A DNA stretch of 64,000 bases, taken from assembly GCF_018294505.1 (NCBI RefSeq), contig NC_057810.1, positions 708,169,850 to 708,233,849 of the forward strand. The letters run 5' to 3'. The notes beneath the pieces were generated by a model. It was not told the DNA's origin. It searched no databases and saw nothing but the letters and a program-made list of their open reading frames with translations. The position numbers and the translations under genes were made by a program. This document shows positions 1 through 12,900 of this stretch, piece after piece (positions within the stretch are counted from its first letter, which is position 1; each line of letters begins with the position of its first letter). This DNA is from Triticum aestivum. Its lineage: Eukaryota; Streptophyta; Magnoliopsida; Poales; Poaceae.

Positions 1-561
1 GGTCACATTGTGCACATTATGATGATGTCCTACCGAGTGGGCCCAGAGATACCTCTCTGTTTACACGGAGTGACAAATCCCAGTCTTGATTCGTGCCAAC
101 CCAACAGACACTTTCGGAGACACCCATAGTGCACCTTTATAGCCACCCAGTTACGTTGTGACGTTTGGTGCACCCAAAGCATTCCTACGGTATCCGGGAG
201 TTGCACAATCTCATGGTCTAAGGAAATGGTACTTGACATTTAGAAAAGCTTTAGCATACGAACTACACGATCTTTGTGCTAGGCTTAGGATTGGGTCTTG
301 TCCATCACATCATTCTCCTAATGATGTGATCCCGTTATCAACGACATCCAATGTCCATGGTCAGGAAACCGTAACCATCTATTGATCAACGAGCTAGTCA
401 ATCAGAGGCTTACTAGGGACATGGTGTTGTCTATGTACCCACACATGTATGTGAGTTTCCTATCAATACAACTATAGCATGGATAATAAACGATTATCAT
501 GAACAAGGAAATATAATAATAATAACTAATTTATTATTGCCTCTAGGGCATATTTCCAACA
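1..561 (-). repeat. Partial 3' LTR of a BARE1/Angela-type Copia retrotransposon
   Basis: This segment aligns base for base, without net indels, with 6847-7407 (constant offset 6846). I count about 15 substitutions in 561 bp by eye. It ends at 561 in CCAACA, the inverse of the LTR start TGTTGGAAATATGCCC that is typical of BARE1/WIS/Angela Copia elements. The element reads on the minus strand, so this is its 3' LTR; the rest lies beyond the left window edge. About 2.7% LTR divergence, with the usual grass rate of 1.3e-8 per site per year, suggests insertion roughly one million years ago (inference). Confidence 0.93.
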
Positions 562-580
562 GTCTCCCACTTGCACTAGA
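562..580 (-). other. Polypurine tract of the Copia element
   Basis: On the minus strand the bases directly before the 3' LTR read GCAAGTGGGAGAC followed by TGTTGGAAATATG. A purine-rich GTGGGAGAC abutting the LTR is the plus-strand priming site known from BARE1-like elements. It fixes the LTR boundary at 561/562 and the element orientation. Confidence 0.85.
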
Positions 581-3500
581 GTCAATAATCTAGTTCACAT
601 CGCCATGTGATTAACACTGATAGGTCACATCGCCATGTGACCAACATCCAAAGAGTTTACTAGTGTCACTAAACTAGTTCACATCACCATGTGATTAAGA
701 CTCAATGAGTTCTGGGGTTTGATCATGGTTTGCTAGTGAGAGAGGTTTTAGTCAACGGGTCTGCAACATTCAGATCCGTATGTATTTCGCAATTCTCTAT
801 GTCATATTGTAAATGCTGCTTCCACGCTCCACTTGGAGCTATTCCAAATGGTTGCTCCACTATACGTATCCGGTTTACTACTCAGAGTCATTCAGATAGG
901 TGTTAAAGCTTGCATCGAGTAACCCTTTACGCCGAACTCTTTATCACCTCCATAATCGAGAAACATGTCCTTTATTTACTCCAAGGACAATTTTGACCGC
1001 TGTCCAATGATCCCCCATTCCTGGATCATTCTTGTACCCCTTGACTGACTCATGGCAAGGCACACTTCCGGTGCGGTACACAGCATAGCATACTATAGAG
1101 CCTATGTCTGAAGCATAGGGGACGACCTTCGTCCTTTCTCTCTCTTCTGCCGTGGTCGAGCTTTAACTCTTAACTTCATACCTTATAACTCTGGCAAGAA
1201 CTCCTTCTTTGACTGATCCATCTTGAACACCTTCAAGATTTTGTCAAGGTATGTGCTCATTTGGAAGTATTATTAAACATTTTGATCTATCTTATAGATC
1301 TTGATGCTTATTGTTCAAGTAGCCTAATCCAGGTTTTCCATTGAAAAACACTTTTCAAACAACCCTATATGCTTTCTATAAACTCTACATCATTTCTGAT
1401 CAACAATATGTCAACAACATATACTCATCAGAAATTCTATAGTGCTCCCACTCACTTCTTTGGAAATACAAGTTTCTCATAAACTTTGTATAGACCCAAA
1501 ATCTTTGATCATCTCATCAAAGCGTACATGCCAACTCCGAGATGCTTACTCCAGTCCTTAGAAGGATTGCTGGAGCTTTCCATACTTGTTAGCGTCTTTC
1601 AGGATTGTCAAAAACCTTCTGGTTGTATCACATACAACCTTTCCTCAAGAAAACTAAGGAAACAATGTTTTGACATCCTATATGCAAGATTTCATAAATA
1701 ATGCAGTAACTGTTAATCCAATTCCAATAGACTGTTAGCATCGCTACGAGTGAGAAAGCCTCACCGCAGTCAACTCCTTGAACTTGTCCGAAAACATCTT
1801 TAACGACAAGTCGAGCTTTCTTAATGGTGATACTTACCATCATTGTCTGTCTTCCTTTTAAAATCCATCTTTACCCAATGGCCTTACGACCATCAAGTAT
1901 TTCTTCCAAAGTCATGGATCCTCTCTCGGATGTTATGGCCTCGAGCCATTCATCGGAATCCGAGCCCACCATCGCTTCTCCATAGCTCGTAGGTTCATTG
2001 TTGTCTAGCAACATGACCTCTAAGACAGGATTGCGTACCACTCTGAAGTAGTACGCGTCCTTGTCGACCTACGAGGTCCAGTAGTGACTTGATCCGAAGC
2101 ATCATGATCACTATCATCAGCTTCCACTTCAATTGGTGTAGGTGCCACATGAACAACTTCCTGTGCCCTGCTACACACTGGTTGAAGTGATGGTTCAATA
2201 ACCTCATTAAGTCTCCACCATCCTCCCACTCAATTCTTTCGAGAGAAACTTTTCCTCGAGAAATGACCCGTTTCTAGAAACAATTACTTTTGCTTCCGGA
2301 TCTGAGATAGGAGGTATACCCAACTGTTTTGGGTGTCCTCTGAAGATGCATTTTTATCCGCTTTGGGTTCGAGCTCATCAACCTGAAACTTTTTCACATA
2401 AGCATCACAGCCCCAAACTTTTAAGAAATGACAACTTAGGTTTCTCCAAACCATAGTTCAAACGGTGTCGTCTCAACGGAATTACGTGGTGCCCTATTAA
2501 AGTGAGTACGGTTGTCTCTAATGCCTAACCCATGAATGATAGTGGTAATTCGATAAGAGACATCATGGTACGCACCATATCCAATAGGGTGCAACTATGA
2601 TGTTCGGACACACCATCACACTATGGTGTTCCAGGCGGTATTAATTGTGAAACAATTTCCACAATGTCTTAATTGCGTGCCAAAGCTCGTAACTTAGATA
2701 CTCATCTCTATGATCATATCATAGACATTTTATCCTCTTGTCGCGATGATCTTTAACTTCACTCTGAAATTACTTGAACCATTCAATAATTCAGACTTGT
2801 GTTTCATCAAGTAAATATACTCAACATCTACTCGAATCATCTGTGAAGTAAGAACATAACGATATTCACTGCATGCCTCGGCACTCATTGGACTGCACAC
2901 ATCAAAATGTGTTACTTCCAACAAGTTGCTATCTTGTTCCATCTCACTGAAACCGAGGCTTTTCAGTCATCTTGCCCATGTGGTATGATTTGCATATCTC
3001 AAGTGATTCAAAATCAAGTGAGTCCAAACGATCCATCTGCATGGAGTTTCTTCATGCGTATACACCAATAGACATGGTTTGCATGTCTCAAACTTTTCAA
3101 AAACGAGTGAGTCCAAAGATCCATCAACATGGAGCTTCTTCATGCGTTTTACACCAATATGACTTACATGGCAGTGCCACAAGTAAGTGGTACTATCATT
3201 ACTATCTTATATCATTTGGCATGAAAATGTGTATCACTATGATCGAGATTCAATAAACCATTCCTTTTAGGTGCAATACCATTGAAGGTATTATTCAAAT
3301 AAACAGAGTAACCATTATTCTCCTTAAATGAATAACCGTATTGCGATAGACATAATCCAATCATGTCTATGCTCAACGCAAACACCAAATAACAATTATT
3401 TTAACACCAATCTCGATGGTAGAGGGAGCGTGCGATGCTTGATCACATCAACCTTGGAAACACTTCCAACACATATCATCAGCTCACCTTTAGCTAGTCT

Positions 3501-5658
3501 CCGTTTATTCCGTAGCTTTTATTTCGAGTTACTAACACTTAGCAACCGAACCGGCATCTAATACCCTGGTGCTACTAGGAGTACTAGTAAAGTACACATT
3601 AACATAATGTATATCCAATATACTTCTATCGACCTTGCCAGCCTTCTTATCTACCAAGTATCTAGGGTAATTATGCTCCAGTGGCTGTTCCCCTTATTAC
3701 AGAAGCACTTAGCTCGGGTTTAGGTTCAACCTTGGGTTTCTTCACTGGAGCAGCAGCTGATTTGCTGTTTCATGAAGTACCCCTTCTTGCCCTTGCCCTT
3801 CTTGAAACTAGTGGTTTCACCAACCATCAACAATTGATGCTCCTTCTTGATTTCTACTTTCGCAGTGTCAAACATCGTGAATACCTCAAGGATCATCATA
3901 TCTATCCCTCATATGTTACAGTTCATCACGAAGCTCTAGCAGCTTGGTGGCAATGACTTTGGAGAAACATCACTATCTCATCTGGAAGATCAAATCCCAC
4001 TCGATTCAAGTGATTGTTGCACTCAGACAATCTGAGCACAAGCTCAACGATTGAGCTTTTCTCCCTTAGTTTGCAGGCTAAGAAAATCATTGGAGGTCTT
4101 ATACCTCTTGACGTGGGCATGAGCTTGAAATCCCAATTTCAGCCCTCGAAACATCTCATATGTTCCGCGACATTTCGAAAACGTCTTTGGTGCCTCAACT
4201 CTAAACTGTTTAACTGAACTTCACATAGTTATCAAAACATGTATGTCCGATGTTCGCAACATCCACAGACGACGTTTGGGGTTTTGCACACTGAGCGGTG
4301 CATTAAGGACATAATCTTTCTACTGATCGCATAATCGCTACTGTCAACTTTCAACTATATTTTCTCTAGGAACATATCTAAAACAGTAGAACTACAGCGC
4401 GAGCTATGACATAATTTGCAAAGGGCTTTTGACTATGTTCAGGATAATTAAGTTCATCTAATGAACTCCCACTCAGATAGACATCCTTCTAGTCATCTAA
4501 GTGATTACATGATCCGAGTCAACTAGGTCGTGTCCGATCATCACGTGAGACGGACTAGTCATCATCGTGAACATCTTCATGTTGATCGTATCCTCCATAC
4601 GACTCATGCTCGACCTTTCGGTCTCTTGTGTTGCGAGGCCATGTTTGTACATCCTAGGCTCGTCAAGTTAACCTAAGTGTTTCCCGTGTGTAAATCTGGC
4701 TTACACCCGTTGTATGTGAATGTTAGAATCTATCACACCCAATCATCACGTGGTGCTTCGAAACGACGAACTTTCACAATGGTGCACAGTTAGGGGGAAC
4801 ACTTTCTTGAAATTTTAATGAGGGATCATCTTATTTACTACCCTCGTTCTAAGCGAATAAGATGTATGAACATGATAAACATCACATGCAATCAAATCGT
4901 GACATGATATGGCCAATATCATTTTGCTCCTTTTGATCTCCATCTTCGGGGCTCCATGATCATCATCGTCATCGGCATGACACCATGATCTCCATCATCA
5001 TGATCTCCATCATCGTGTCTCCATGAAGTTGTCTCGCCAACTTATTACTTCTACTACTATGGCTACCGGTTAGCAATAAAGTAAAGTAATTACATGGCGT
5101 TTGTTAAATGACACGCAGGTCATACAATAAATTAAAACAACTCCTATGGCTCCTGCCGGTTGTCATACTCATCGACATGCAAGTCGTGATTCCTATTACA
5201 AGAACATGATCAATCTCATACATCACATATCATTCATCACATTCTTCTTGGCCATATCACATCACATAGCATACCCTGCAAAAACAAGTCAGACGTCCCC
5301 TAATTGTTGTTTGCCTGTTTTACATGGCTGCTATGGGTTTCTAGCAAGAACATTTCTTACCTACGCAAAACCACAACGTGATATGCCAATTGCTATTTAC
5401 CCTTCATAAGGACCCTTTTCATCAAATCCGTTCCGACTAAAGTGGGAGAGACTGGCACCCGCTAGCCACCTTATGCACCAAGTGCATGTCAGTCGGCCGA
5501 ACCTGTCTCACGTAAGTGTACGTGTAAGGTCGGTCTGGGCCGCTTCATCCCACAATACCGTCGAAACAAGATTGGACTAGTAACGGTAAGAATATTGAAC
5601 AAAATCAACGCCCACAACTACTTTGTGTTCTATTCGTGCAAAGAATCTACGCAATAGA

Positions 5659-5675
5659 CCTAGCTCATGATGCCA
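5659..5675 (-). other. Primer binding site of the Copia element (degenerate)
   Basis: Directly inside the 5' LTR the minus strand reads TGGCATCATGAGCTAGG. This is a slightly changed form of TGGTATCAGAGC, the initiator-Met tRNA complement used by plant Copia elements. Its position one base from the LTR end supports the boundary at 5677. Confidence 0.8.
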
Positions 5676-5676
5676 C

Positions 5677-7407
5677 TGTTGGGGAACGTAGCAGAAATTC
5701 AAAAAAATTCCTACGTGTCACCAAGATCTATCTATGGAGAAACCAGCAACGAGGGGAAGGAGAGTGCATCTACATACCCTTGTAGATCGCTAAGCGGAAG
5801 CGTTCAAGAGAACGGTGTTGAAGGAGTCGTACTCGTCGTGATCCAAATCACTGGAGATCCTAGTGCCGAACGGACGGCACCTCCGCGTTCAACACACGTA
5901 CAGCCCGGTGACGTCTCCCATGCCTTGATCCAGCAAGGAGAGAGGGAGAGGTTGGGGAAGACTCCATCCAGCAGCAGCACAACAGCGTGGTGGTGGTGGA
6001 GGAGCGTGGTGATCCAGCAGGGCTTCGCCAAGCACCGCGAGATATGAGGAGAAAGAGAGGTAGGGCAGCGCCAACATGAGAAGAACTTCGTGTGTTGGGC
6101 TACTCCTTTGCCTCCGCTATATATAGGGGGAGAGGGGGGGCTGCGCCCCCACCTAGGGTTCCACCCTAGGGGCGGCCAAGGGCGGGAGAGGGGAAACTTG
6201 CCCCCCAAGTTAGGTGGGTGCGCCCCCTCCCCAAACTCTAGGCGCCTTGGGCCCTTGTGGGGGGGCGCACCAGCCCACTTGGGGCTGGTCCCCTCCCACA
6301 CTTGGCCCATGCAGCCCTCCGGGGATGGTGGCCCCACTTGGTGGACCCCCGAAACCCTCCCGGTGGTCCCGGTACGTTACTGATAAAACCCGAAACTTTT
6401 TCGGTGGCCAAAACAGGACTTCCCATATATAAATCTTTACCTTCGGACCATTCCGGAACTCCTCGTGACATCCAGGATCTCATCCGGGACTCCTAACAAC
6501 ATTCGGTAACCACATACAAACTTCCTTTATAACCCTAGCATCATCGAACCTTAAGTGTGTAGACCCTATGGGTTCGGGAACCATGCAGACATGACCGAGA
6601 CATTCTCCGGTCAATAACCAACAGCAGGATCTGAATACTCATGTTGGCTCCCACATGTTCCACGATGATCTCATTGGATGAACCACGATGCCGAGGATTC
6701 GATCAATCCCGTATACAATTCCCTTTGTCTAGCGGTATTGTACTTGCCCGAGATTCGATTGTCGGTATGCCGATACTTTGTTCAATCTCGTGACCTGCAA
6801 GTCTCTTTACTCGTTCCGTAACACATCATCCCATGATCAACCCCTTGGTCACATTGTGCTCATTATGATGATGTCCTATCGAGTGGGCCCAGAGATACCT
6901 CTCCGTTTACACGGAGTGACAAATCCCAGTCTCGATTCGTGCCAACCCAACCGACACTTTCGGAGACACCCGTAGTGCACCTTTATAGCCACCCAGTTAC
7001 GTTGTGACGTTTGGTGCATCCAAAGCACTCCTACGGTATCCGGGAGTTGCACAATCTCATGGTCTAAGGAAATGATACTTGACATTTAGAAAAGCTTTAG
7101 CATACGAACTACACGATCTTTGTGCTATGCTTAGGATTGGGTCTTGTCCATCACATCATTCTCCTAATGATGTGATCCCGTTATCAATGACATCCAATGT
7201 CCATGGTCAGGAAACCGTAACCATCTATTGATCAACGAGCTAGTCAATCAGAGGCTTACTAGGGACATGGTGTTGTCTATGTATCCACACATGTATCTGA
7301 GTTTCCTATCAATACAATTATAGCATGGATAATAAACGATTATCATGAACAAGGAAATATAATAATATTAACTAATTTATTATTGCCTCTAGGGCATATT
7401 TCCAACA
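5677..7407 (-). repeat. Complete 5' LTR of the BARE1/Angela-type Copia element
   Basis: The 1731 bp LTR is bounded by TGTTGGGG on the left and CCAACA on the right, the TG...CA convention in either orientation. BARE1/Angela LTRs are usually about 1.7-1.8 kb, so it is full length. Its outer 561 bp match the partial LTR at 1-561. The insertion lies in the coding part of the FAR1-like gene that resumes at 7410. The five bases after it (AAGCG) should be the target-site duplication, but the other flank is outside the window. Confidence 0.93.
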
Positions 7408-7409
7408 AA

Positions 7410-8994
7410 GCGAACACCGCGCTAAAGCAGCCAAAATTGCTAACGTATTTACCGATGGAGAGGCAAATGAGCAAGATATACACCAACAAGATCTTTAACA
7501 AGTAAGTCAGTTGCGTTACAGTCTTATTTGCACAAAAGCACGAAGGCAGTAGGTGCCATATAGAATGCAAATGCAGTTGCCATGATATTCAGTTGCCATG
7601 TTTAATGAAATATTGTTTGCCATGCTTACTCAGCTGCAGTTGCCATGTTCAATGAAAATTCGGTTTCCCATGCTTGCTCGGATGCATTTTCCATGTTCAA
7701 TGAAGTGCAGTTGCCATATTTAATGCACTGTATTTCCATTGGGGCATGTTGGTATGCAAATTCCAATGTCAACTAAAAAATGTTATATTGTCGACACATA
7801 TGCTGAAATGCAATTGCCATGTTTACAAAAATGCAACTGCCATGTTTGTTGAAATGCAATTGCCATGTTTACTCAATTGTAGATGCCATGTTTAATAAAA
7901 TGCAGTTGCCATGTTTTATGCAATGTGCTTCCTTTGGGAATGTTGGTGTGGAAATGACGATGGCCAGTTGAAAATGTACTACAGTTGCCATGTCTAGTGT
8001 ACTGCAGTTGCCATGTCTAGTGTACTGCAGTTGCCATGACTAATGTACTACAGTTGCCATGTCTAATGTACTATAGTTGCCATGTCTAATGTACTACAGT
8101 TGCCATGTTCAAGGTACTATATTTGCCATGTTCAATGTACTATGGTTGCCATGTTCAAACAAAATGTATTTATATTTCCATGACAACATAAGGTGCTACA
8201 AAAAAAGAGCGCACTATAGTTTCACAGAAAACACACAAAACTTGCAGATTCCAGGAAGAAATAAAGCGTGCCAGCATGTTCACGGCTTTCCAGGTGGACG
8301 AACATATGTTCAAGGTGTGTTCTATTTTGGGCATGTCAGATTCAGAACCTGAAGACCCAGACAAAGGAAGGAACTACTTCGTCAAAGCCTTGATAGGAGA
8401 AGGCGAATACTACTGTCAATGCTGCAAGTTTGAACAGGACGACATTGTGTGCTGTCACATACTAAAAGTAATGGACATGAACATTGTGACACGGATGCCC
8501 CACCATTTCATAAGGCGACGATGGACTTGGGACGCTCACGACGCGTTGGCGCTGACGACGCGTTGGCGCCGCAGACAACAAACGCAGTTCTAGCTGTGCA
8601 TGACGAGAGACCTGAGTCAACCATGGAAGCTGTGAGGCACGTTGTGCTGACAAAGAACTATGCTAAGCTAATTGATGAAGCGTGCAAGAGTGATGAGACA
8701 GCGAGAGTCGCAGAAAAACACAGGAAGGCCCTGAAAAGAGAGCTTGATGAGATCAAGAAGAGGAAAGCTGAGGAAGCCTTACACCGGTTCCCCCGCACAT
8801 CAAGTGTGCCTTCATCCATGGGGCCATCATATGAAAACTCGGAGATATGATCTGGAACAGCAAGCACACAAACCCAGGTCAGGAACCCACCCCGTTCCAT
8901 CACAAAGGGTCGTCCAAGAGAGATAAGGTACAAATCAGGATTGGAGATTCAAGCAAAACACAAGAAAACGAAGAAAGGGACGGGCAATCCATAA
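7410..8994 (+). pseudogene. FAR1-like (MULE-type) transposase, 3' part, broken
   Basis: Two exons are visible: 7410-7501 and 8248-8994, with canonical donor AA|GTAAGT and acceptor TTGCAG|ATT. The splice joins KIYTNKIFNK to FQEEIKRASMF, a FAR1-family sequence. A SWIM zinc finger (CxC...CxH, in YYCQCCKFEQDDIVCCHI) lies near 8410-8460, followed by HFIRRRWTWDA. The C-terminus, KGRPREIRYKSGLEI and ending KKTKKGTGNP at 8992, matches the usual FAR1-like tail. Two lesions are seen: a 17-bp tandem duplication (8538-8552 repeated at 8555-8569) that shifts the frame, and an in-frame TGA at 8848. The DDE and N-terminal parts are missing; they were separated by the retrotransposon at 7407 and should lie left of the window. 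FAR1-like proteins are either domesticated transcription factors or Jittery/MULE transposases; the context of a repeat-rich element favours transposase. Confidence 0.82.
7502..8247 (+). repeat. FAR1-like gene intron built of GTTGCCAT repeats, with an 8-unit 23-bp tandem array
   Basis: This 746-bp intron contains about twenty copies of (A)GTTGCCATG or one-base variants, all reading on the plus strand. From 7977 to 8160 they form eight consecutive 23-bp units, each TACTACAGTTGCCATG followed by seven bases such as TCTAATG. The same motif fills the introns of the opposite-strand Ulp1 gene. Confidence 0.9.
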
Positions 8995-9130
8995 GCAAAA
9001 ATTGGGGCGTTGTGACATGGTCCTTGTGGACATTTTGTTTTGTACCCTAGATGTTGTGATTTTTTTTAAATTGGGAGAATGACTCTTGAGGGGCATCAGA
9101 AGTTGAAGGAAAATACATTGAATGGATAAA

Positions 9131-9350
9131 TGCAGTTGCCATGTTATGGGTACTTAATCTGCCATGTTATGTGTAGTTAATCTGTCATGCTATTTTATAC
9201 TAAATATGCCATGTTAATTGTACTGGATCTGCCATGTTAATTGTACTAGATCTGCCATGTTAATTATACTAGATCTGCCATGTTAATTATGATGGATCTG
9301 CCGTGTTGTTTGTACTGAATCTGCCATGTTAGCTGTACTGAAATATGACA
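9131..9350 (+). repeat. Tandem ~24-bp repeats around TGCCATGTTA
   Basis: Between the convergent FAR1-like and Ulp1 genes lie about nine units of roughly 24 bp with core CTGCCATGTTAATTGTACT. They are relatives of the GTTGCCAT motif, again reading on the plus strand. The rest of 8995-9909 is AT-rich intergenic DNA in which I see no gene. Confidence 0.75.
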
Positions 9351-9909
9351 TGGTATTTTTAATGACTCTGCATCGCATATATTTCCATGATAATTCGACG
9401 CGGTTTAGTCACACATAGTGCGTTGTGTGCAATGTATGGGAAACAAGTTGAAAAAAGCGTAATGTGCATCAACCACAGGAAAGGTTATGTCTACATGATC
9501 AAACTACCATGCTAGCTGGTACAGTTAGCGATAAAAAGAAGAAGCAAAACAGCCAAATGAAAAACGACGATGACTTTCACTAACCATATCTGATGAACTA
9601 CATTTTTTCATGTTTTAAAACATCGTAGACACATTCGAAGCAGCAAACTGTTGCTACAAACGATGGAACCATAGTAATAATGATAAACAGAAAACGTATC
9701 TGCTGTCACGCCTAAATAGGTTCACATCCATACATATATTACAGAAAATATTCAAATGTCGCTCACACACCACCACTACATACTAGGCTACGCGGGGTTG
9801 CAGTCATAACATAGCACACGAATATAGTTTTGACAAGAACAAAAGATAGTACCTTACATTCCTTGGCAACAGAATATAAGGTGTGCGTCCAGTGTGTAAC
9901 GCCAGATGA

Positions 9910-12900
9910 TCACTTGTACTTCTTGATGAATTTCTTGACAGCTTCCTCCACAAACTCGCGTGCTCCGGACCGCTTGTTGAAATCTTCATTCGTCAACCAG
10001 TTCCATGTGTAAATTTTCCGGAGCTCAACGACCGTTGCAGCTGTGACAGTGGGGACAAGTCTACCTTCCCACTTTGCAAAGTATTCCAACGTGTGAAAGC
10101 CACAGTCCGTCCTGCACAAGGAAAAGAGTCAGGTGAACTCGCAAAAAGGACACACATAGCAATGATAAACTTCAATTCAGATGTAACAACAAAGAGGGGT
10201 GGGATTGATGTAAATGGCACATGAAGGAGGGGGTAGGAAATTACATGTTCCCTTGATTCGTAGTCGCCACGTACTCAATCGGGAAATGTCTGATCTGGAC
10301 CTTTGAGTTTTCGTAGTGACGCTTCCATGTCTCTTTGACGTTGTTGATGAAGAATTTAGCATGCGAAGTAAGGTCTGCATCAACTGCTGAACGCATTGAA
10401 TCAAGCACCTCAAAGCGTTGGTTCTTCAGGTCAAGACAGATCGCATAGTGGTGACCACACTTGTCGTGTGGGTCATGTGGTGCAAGCTCCTGGAACATGG
10501 GGAACATGACCTGCATGTAAAAGTGAAGGAAATGAGAAGCAGAGTTCACATGAAGAACAACAGAGGGACAAAAAAAGTAGAATCACGTAGAATGTTTAGT
10601 TATGGTGGGGTAGTTGAAAGAAAGTTGCCGTCCATGTATGAACAAAATTTTCCATGTATTTTACTATGAAGTTGCCACATAGTTTGCATGGGATGCAAAA
10701 ATCAAAAAGTCAGTTTGCACGGCAGCTATTGCCACATGAAACATCTGCCACATAAACAGAGTGCAGATGATGGCAAAAAACCATACCATGTGGAAAAAAA
10801 TGCAAACAGGGAAGGAGTAGTCACATATTTCTTCAGTGTGAGCTTGAATTCACCGTGTTGAGCAAAATTCTTCCTCGGGATTTTGTGGTGGAAGTCACCA
10901 TCCAATATTTTGCAGGTCACACTGTAATGCATGATTGTTTTGTCGGCACACACATCCATATGATTGTTGATGTAGTCAATCCCGCATGCAACTACATTCG
11001 TCGACATTTTACCGTTTGGCCTCACGGACTCGGCAAGATCACCCAGGTCGACGTATGTCGCTTCGCATTGAATGACCTTGGTTCTGTCCAAACATGAGCC
11101 GTATGAAAATGATATAACATGAAAGAATCATGCCTACTAAGTAAAAAAAATGAAAGAACTAAAATGTAAGCAGATCATGTATAGAAAATACGAAGAAGAT
11201 GAATGGTAAAAAGAGAGCAAAGCAAAATGAGAGATTATGTGGTGTGGTCATTTACGCTTTCAGCTCCTTCATGTGCTTGCTGCTGGCCCTCGCATTTCCA
11301 AACCGCTTGACAATATCGTACAGTTGGGTCTGTTCCTTTGTGGCCCTGAATTCGGGCTCGTAGTCTTCCGCGGGAGGTGGGTGAACTACCCTCTGCTGCC
11401 TCACAGAACCAGGGGTGGCACTCCTAATGGTATCCTCGGATACCGTATTTGCAGGCACATTGGAACTTGATTGCCCTGCCCTCGTGAGGACCTCCTCTGC
11501 AATGCTGCCTCCTCGATCATGTGGTAAGATTCATCAAGTGACGGTGAAATCTCCTCAGGGGTGCCTGCAAGGATCAAAAAAGTGGATTAGGATACCTAGA
11601 AATCAAAAACAGATGGATTGTGAGAAGATAGGGTGCATGATGTGAAATGTAGGTACAAAAAGTGGGGAGTTGCCATGTGTGGTGCAACTACAGTTGCCAT
11701 GTCACAGCAACTACAGTTGCCATGTAGTTGCACTATAGTTGCCAGGTCACAGCAACTACAGTTGCCATGTTGTGTCAACTCCACTTGCCATGTGCTTGCC
11801 GAATGGAAAAATGTAGCATGGAAACAAAAAATGCAGGTGACATGGTGCAGCAAATCCAGTTGCCATGTGTATTGCACTGTATTTGCCATGTGACAATAAC
11901 TACAGTTGCCATGTTGAATCAACTTCAGTTGCCATGTGGTTGCCCAATGCAAAATGCAGCATGGCAGCAAAAAAATGTAGGTGACATGGTGCATCAAATC
12001 CAGTTGCCATGTCATCACATAACAGTTGCCATCACAAGTTAGAACCCCCAAAAATATGATTGGGACAAAAGTCAAACTACAAAGATGTATACAGGAAAAT
12101 GATAAGCACATGATAAATGTACCTTGGACTATCGGCTCTGCGAACTTGACAGCCTTCCTGCCCTCGACCATTGGCTGCGCCATCATTGCGGGCATGCCTC
12201 TCGAGAAAGCAAAGGCAACTGGCATAGGATCTGGCACCACTGGTTGATCTTGACTGATGCCAAGACTGAAGCTCGGTGGGGTGAAGGCCATTGGGTGCCT
12301 CTCATGCCTAATAGCCGGACCATGAACAACTTGCGGGGCAGAATCCAAGGGTGAAAGATCAACAAACATATCTGAATCGGCCGCTACAGAATGATCGGGC
12401 TTATTTGTAGGGCGTGGCGTGTTGTCAGCGGTATCAGCCGCAGCTTTTTCGACAATCTTCTTGTTTGGGCTGTAGGGGACAACCACATTGACTGGGAGCC
12501 TTGAAGTGCGCAGATTTAAGCTGGGGATTTCCACTGTGGGTAAAGGCGCAGTCTGCTCCAGATGTTCACCTGCGTCACTCGTGCCCGGCTTGACACCTGC
12601 ATCAGTTGTGCTCCGGTCTTCCGGTTTCTCCATCACATTGCTTTTGGCAGGTGGCAGGAACAGTGTGGACGCAGGAACATAACCAGACTTGTCTCTGCTG
12701 CTCCTAGCTACAGCTGGTGCGTTGGGTATGTCTGTTGATTGCTTGCGGGGGCTACGACGCCTAGGTGGAAGACCAGCACGCGAAATAGTCGCCTTAGTAG
12801 TATCTGCACCGACAGGAGCTGGAGCTGTTGTGCCAAGACTCTCACCTGTAAATGGCATATCATTGTGAACTGCCGCCTCAACCACTTTTGTCGTGGACAC

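Larger units (their letters stand above)
562..5676 (-). pseudogene. Decayed gag-pol of the Copia retrotransposon
   Basis: The internal region is 5115 bp, close to the usual BARE1-type size, but no long frame remains. Short minus-strand pieces still show Copia domains in the Copia order. A GAG-pre-integrase piece at 2967-3182 reads MWHCHVSHIGVKRMKKLH. An integrase start at 2730-2942 has THFDVCSPMS and YIYLMKHKSE. The integrase-RT linker at about 1995-2229 has RRSTRTRTTSEWY. A reverse transcriptase piece at 1735-1843 reads KARLVVKDVFGQVQGVDCGE. Frameshifts and stops separate all of them, so the copy cannot encode a polyprotein. Gag should lie at about 3600-5600 but I see no recognisable frame there. 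Family-level call is firm; exact family (Angela versus WIS or BARE1) is not. Confidence 0.9.

Noticed and set aside
5667..6496. Open frames of 72-177 codons on both strands in the Copia LTR
   Set aside because: They lie entirely in a GC-rich part of a non-coding LTR and overlap each other on both strands.
7977..8160. Regular 23-bp repeats that might suggest a CRISPR-like array
   Set aside because: No unique spacers and no cas genes; the units are head-to-tail satellites in an intron of a eukaryotic element.
11633..12042. Plus-strand frames with repeated QLQLPC peptides
   Set aside because: They are translations of the GTTGCCATG repeat in intron 8 of the minus-strand Ulp1 gene.
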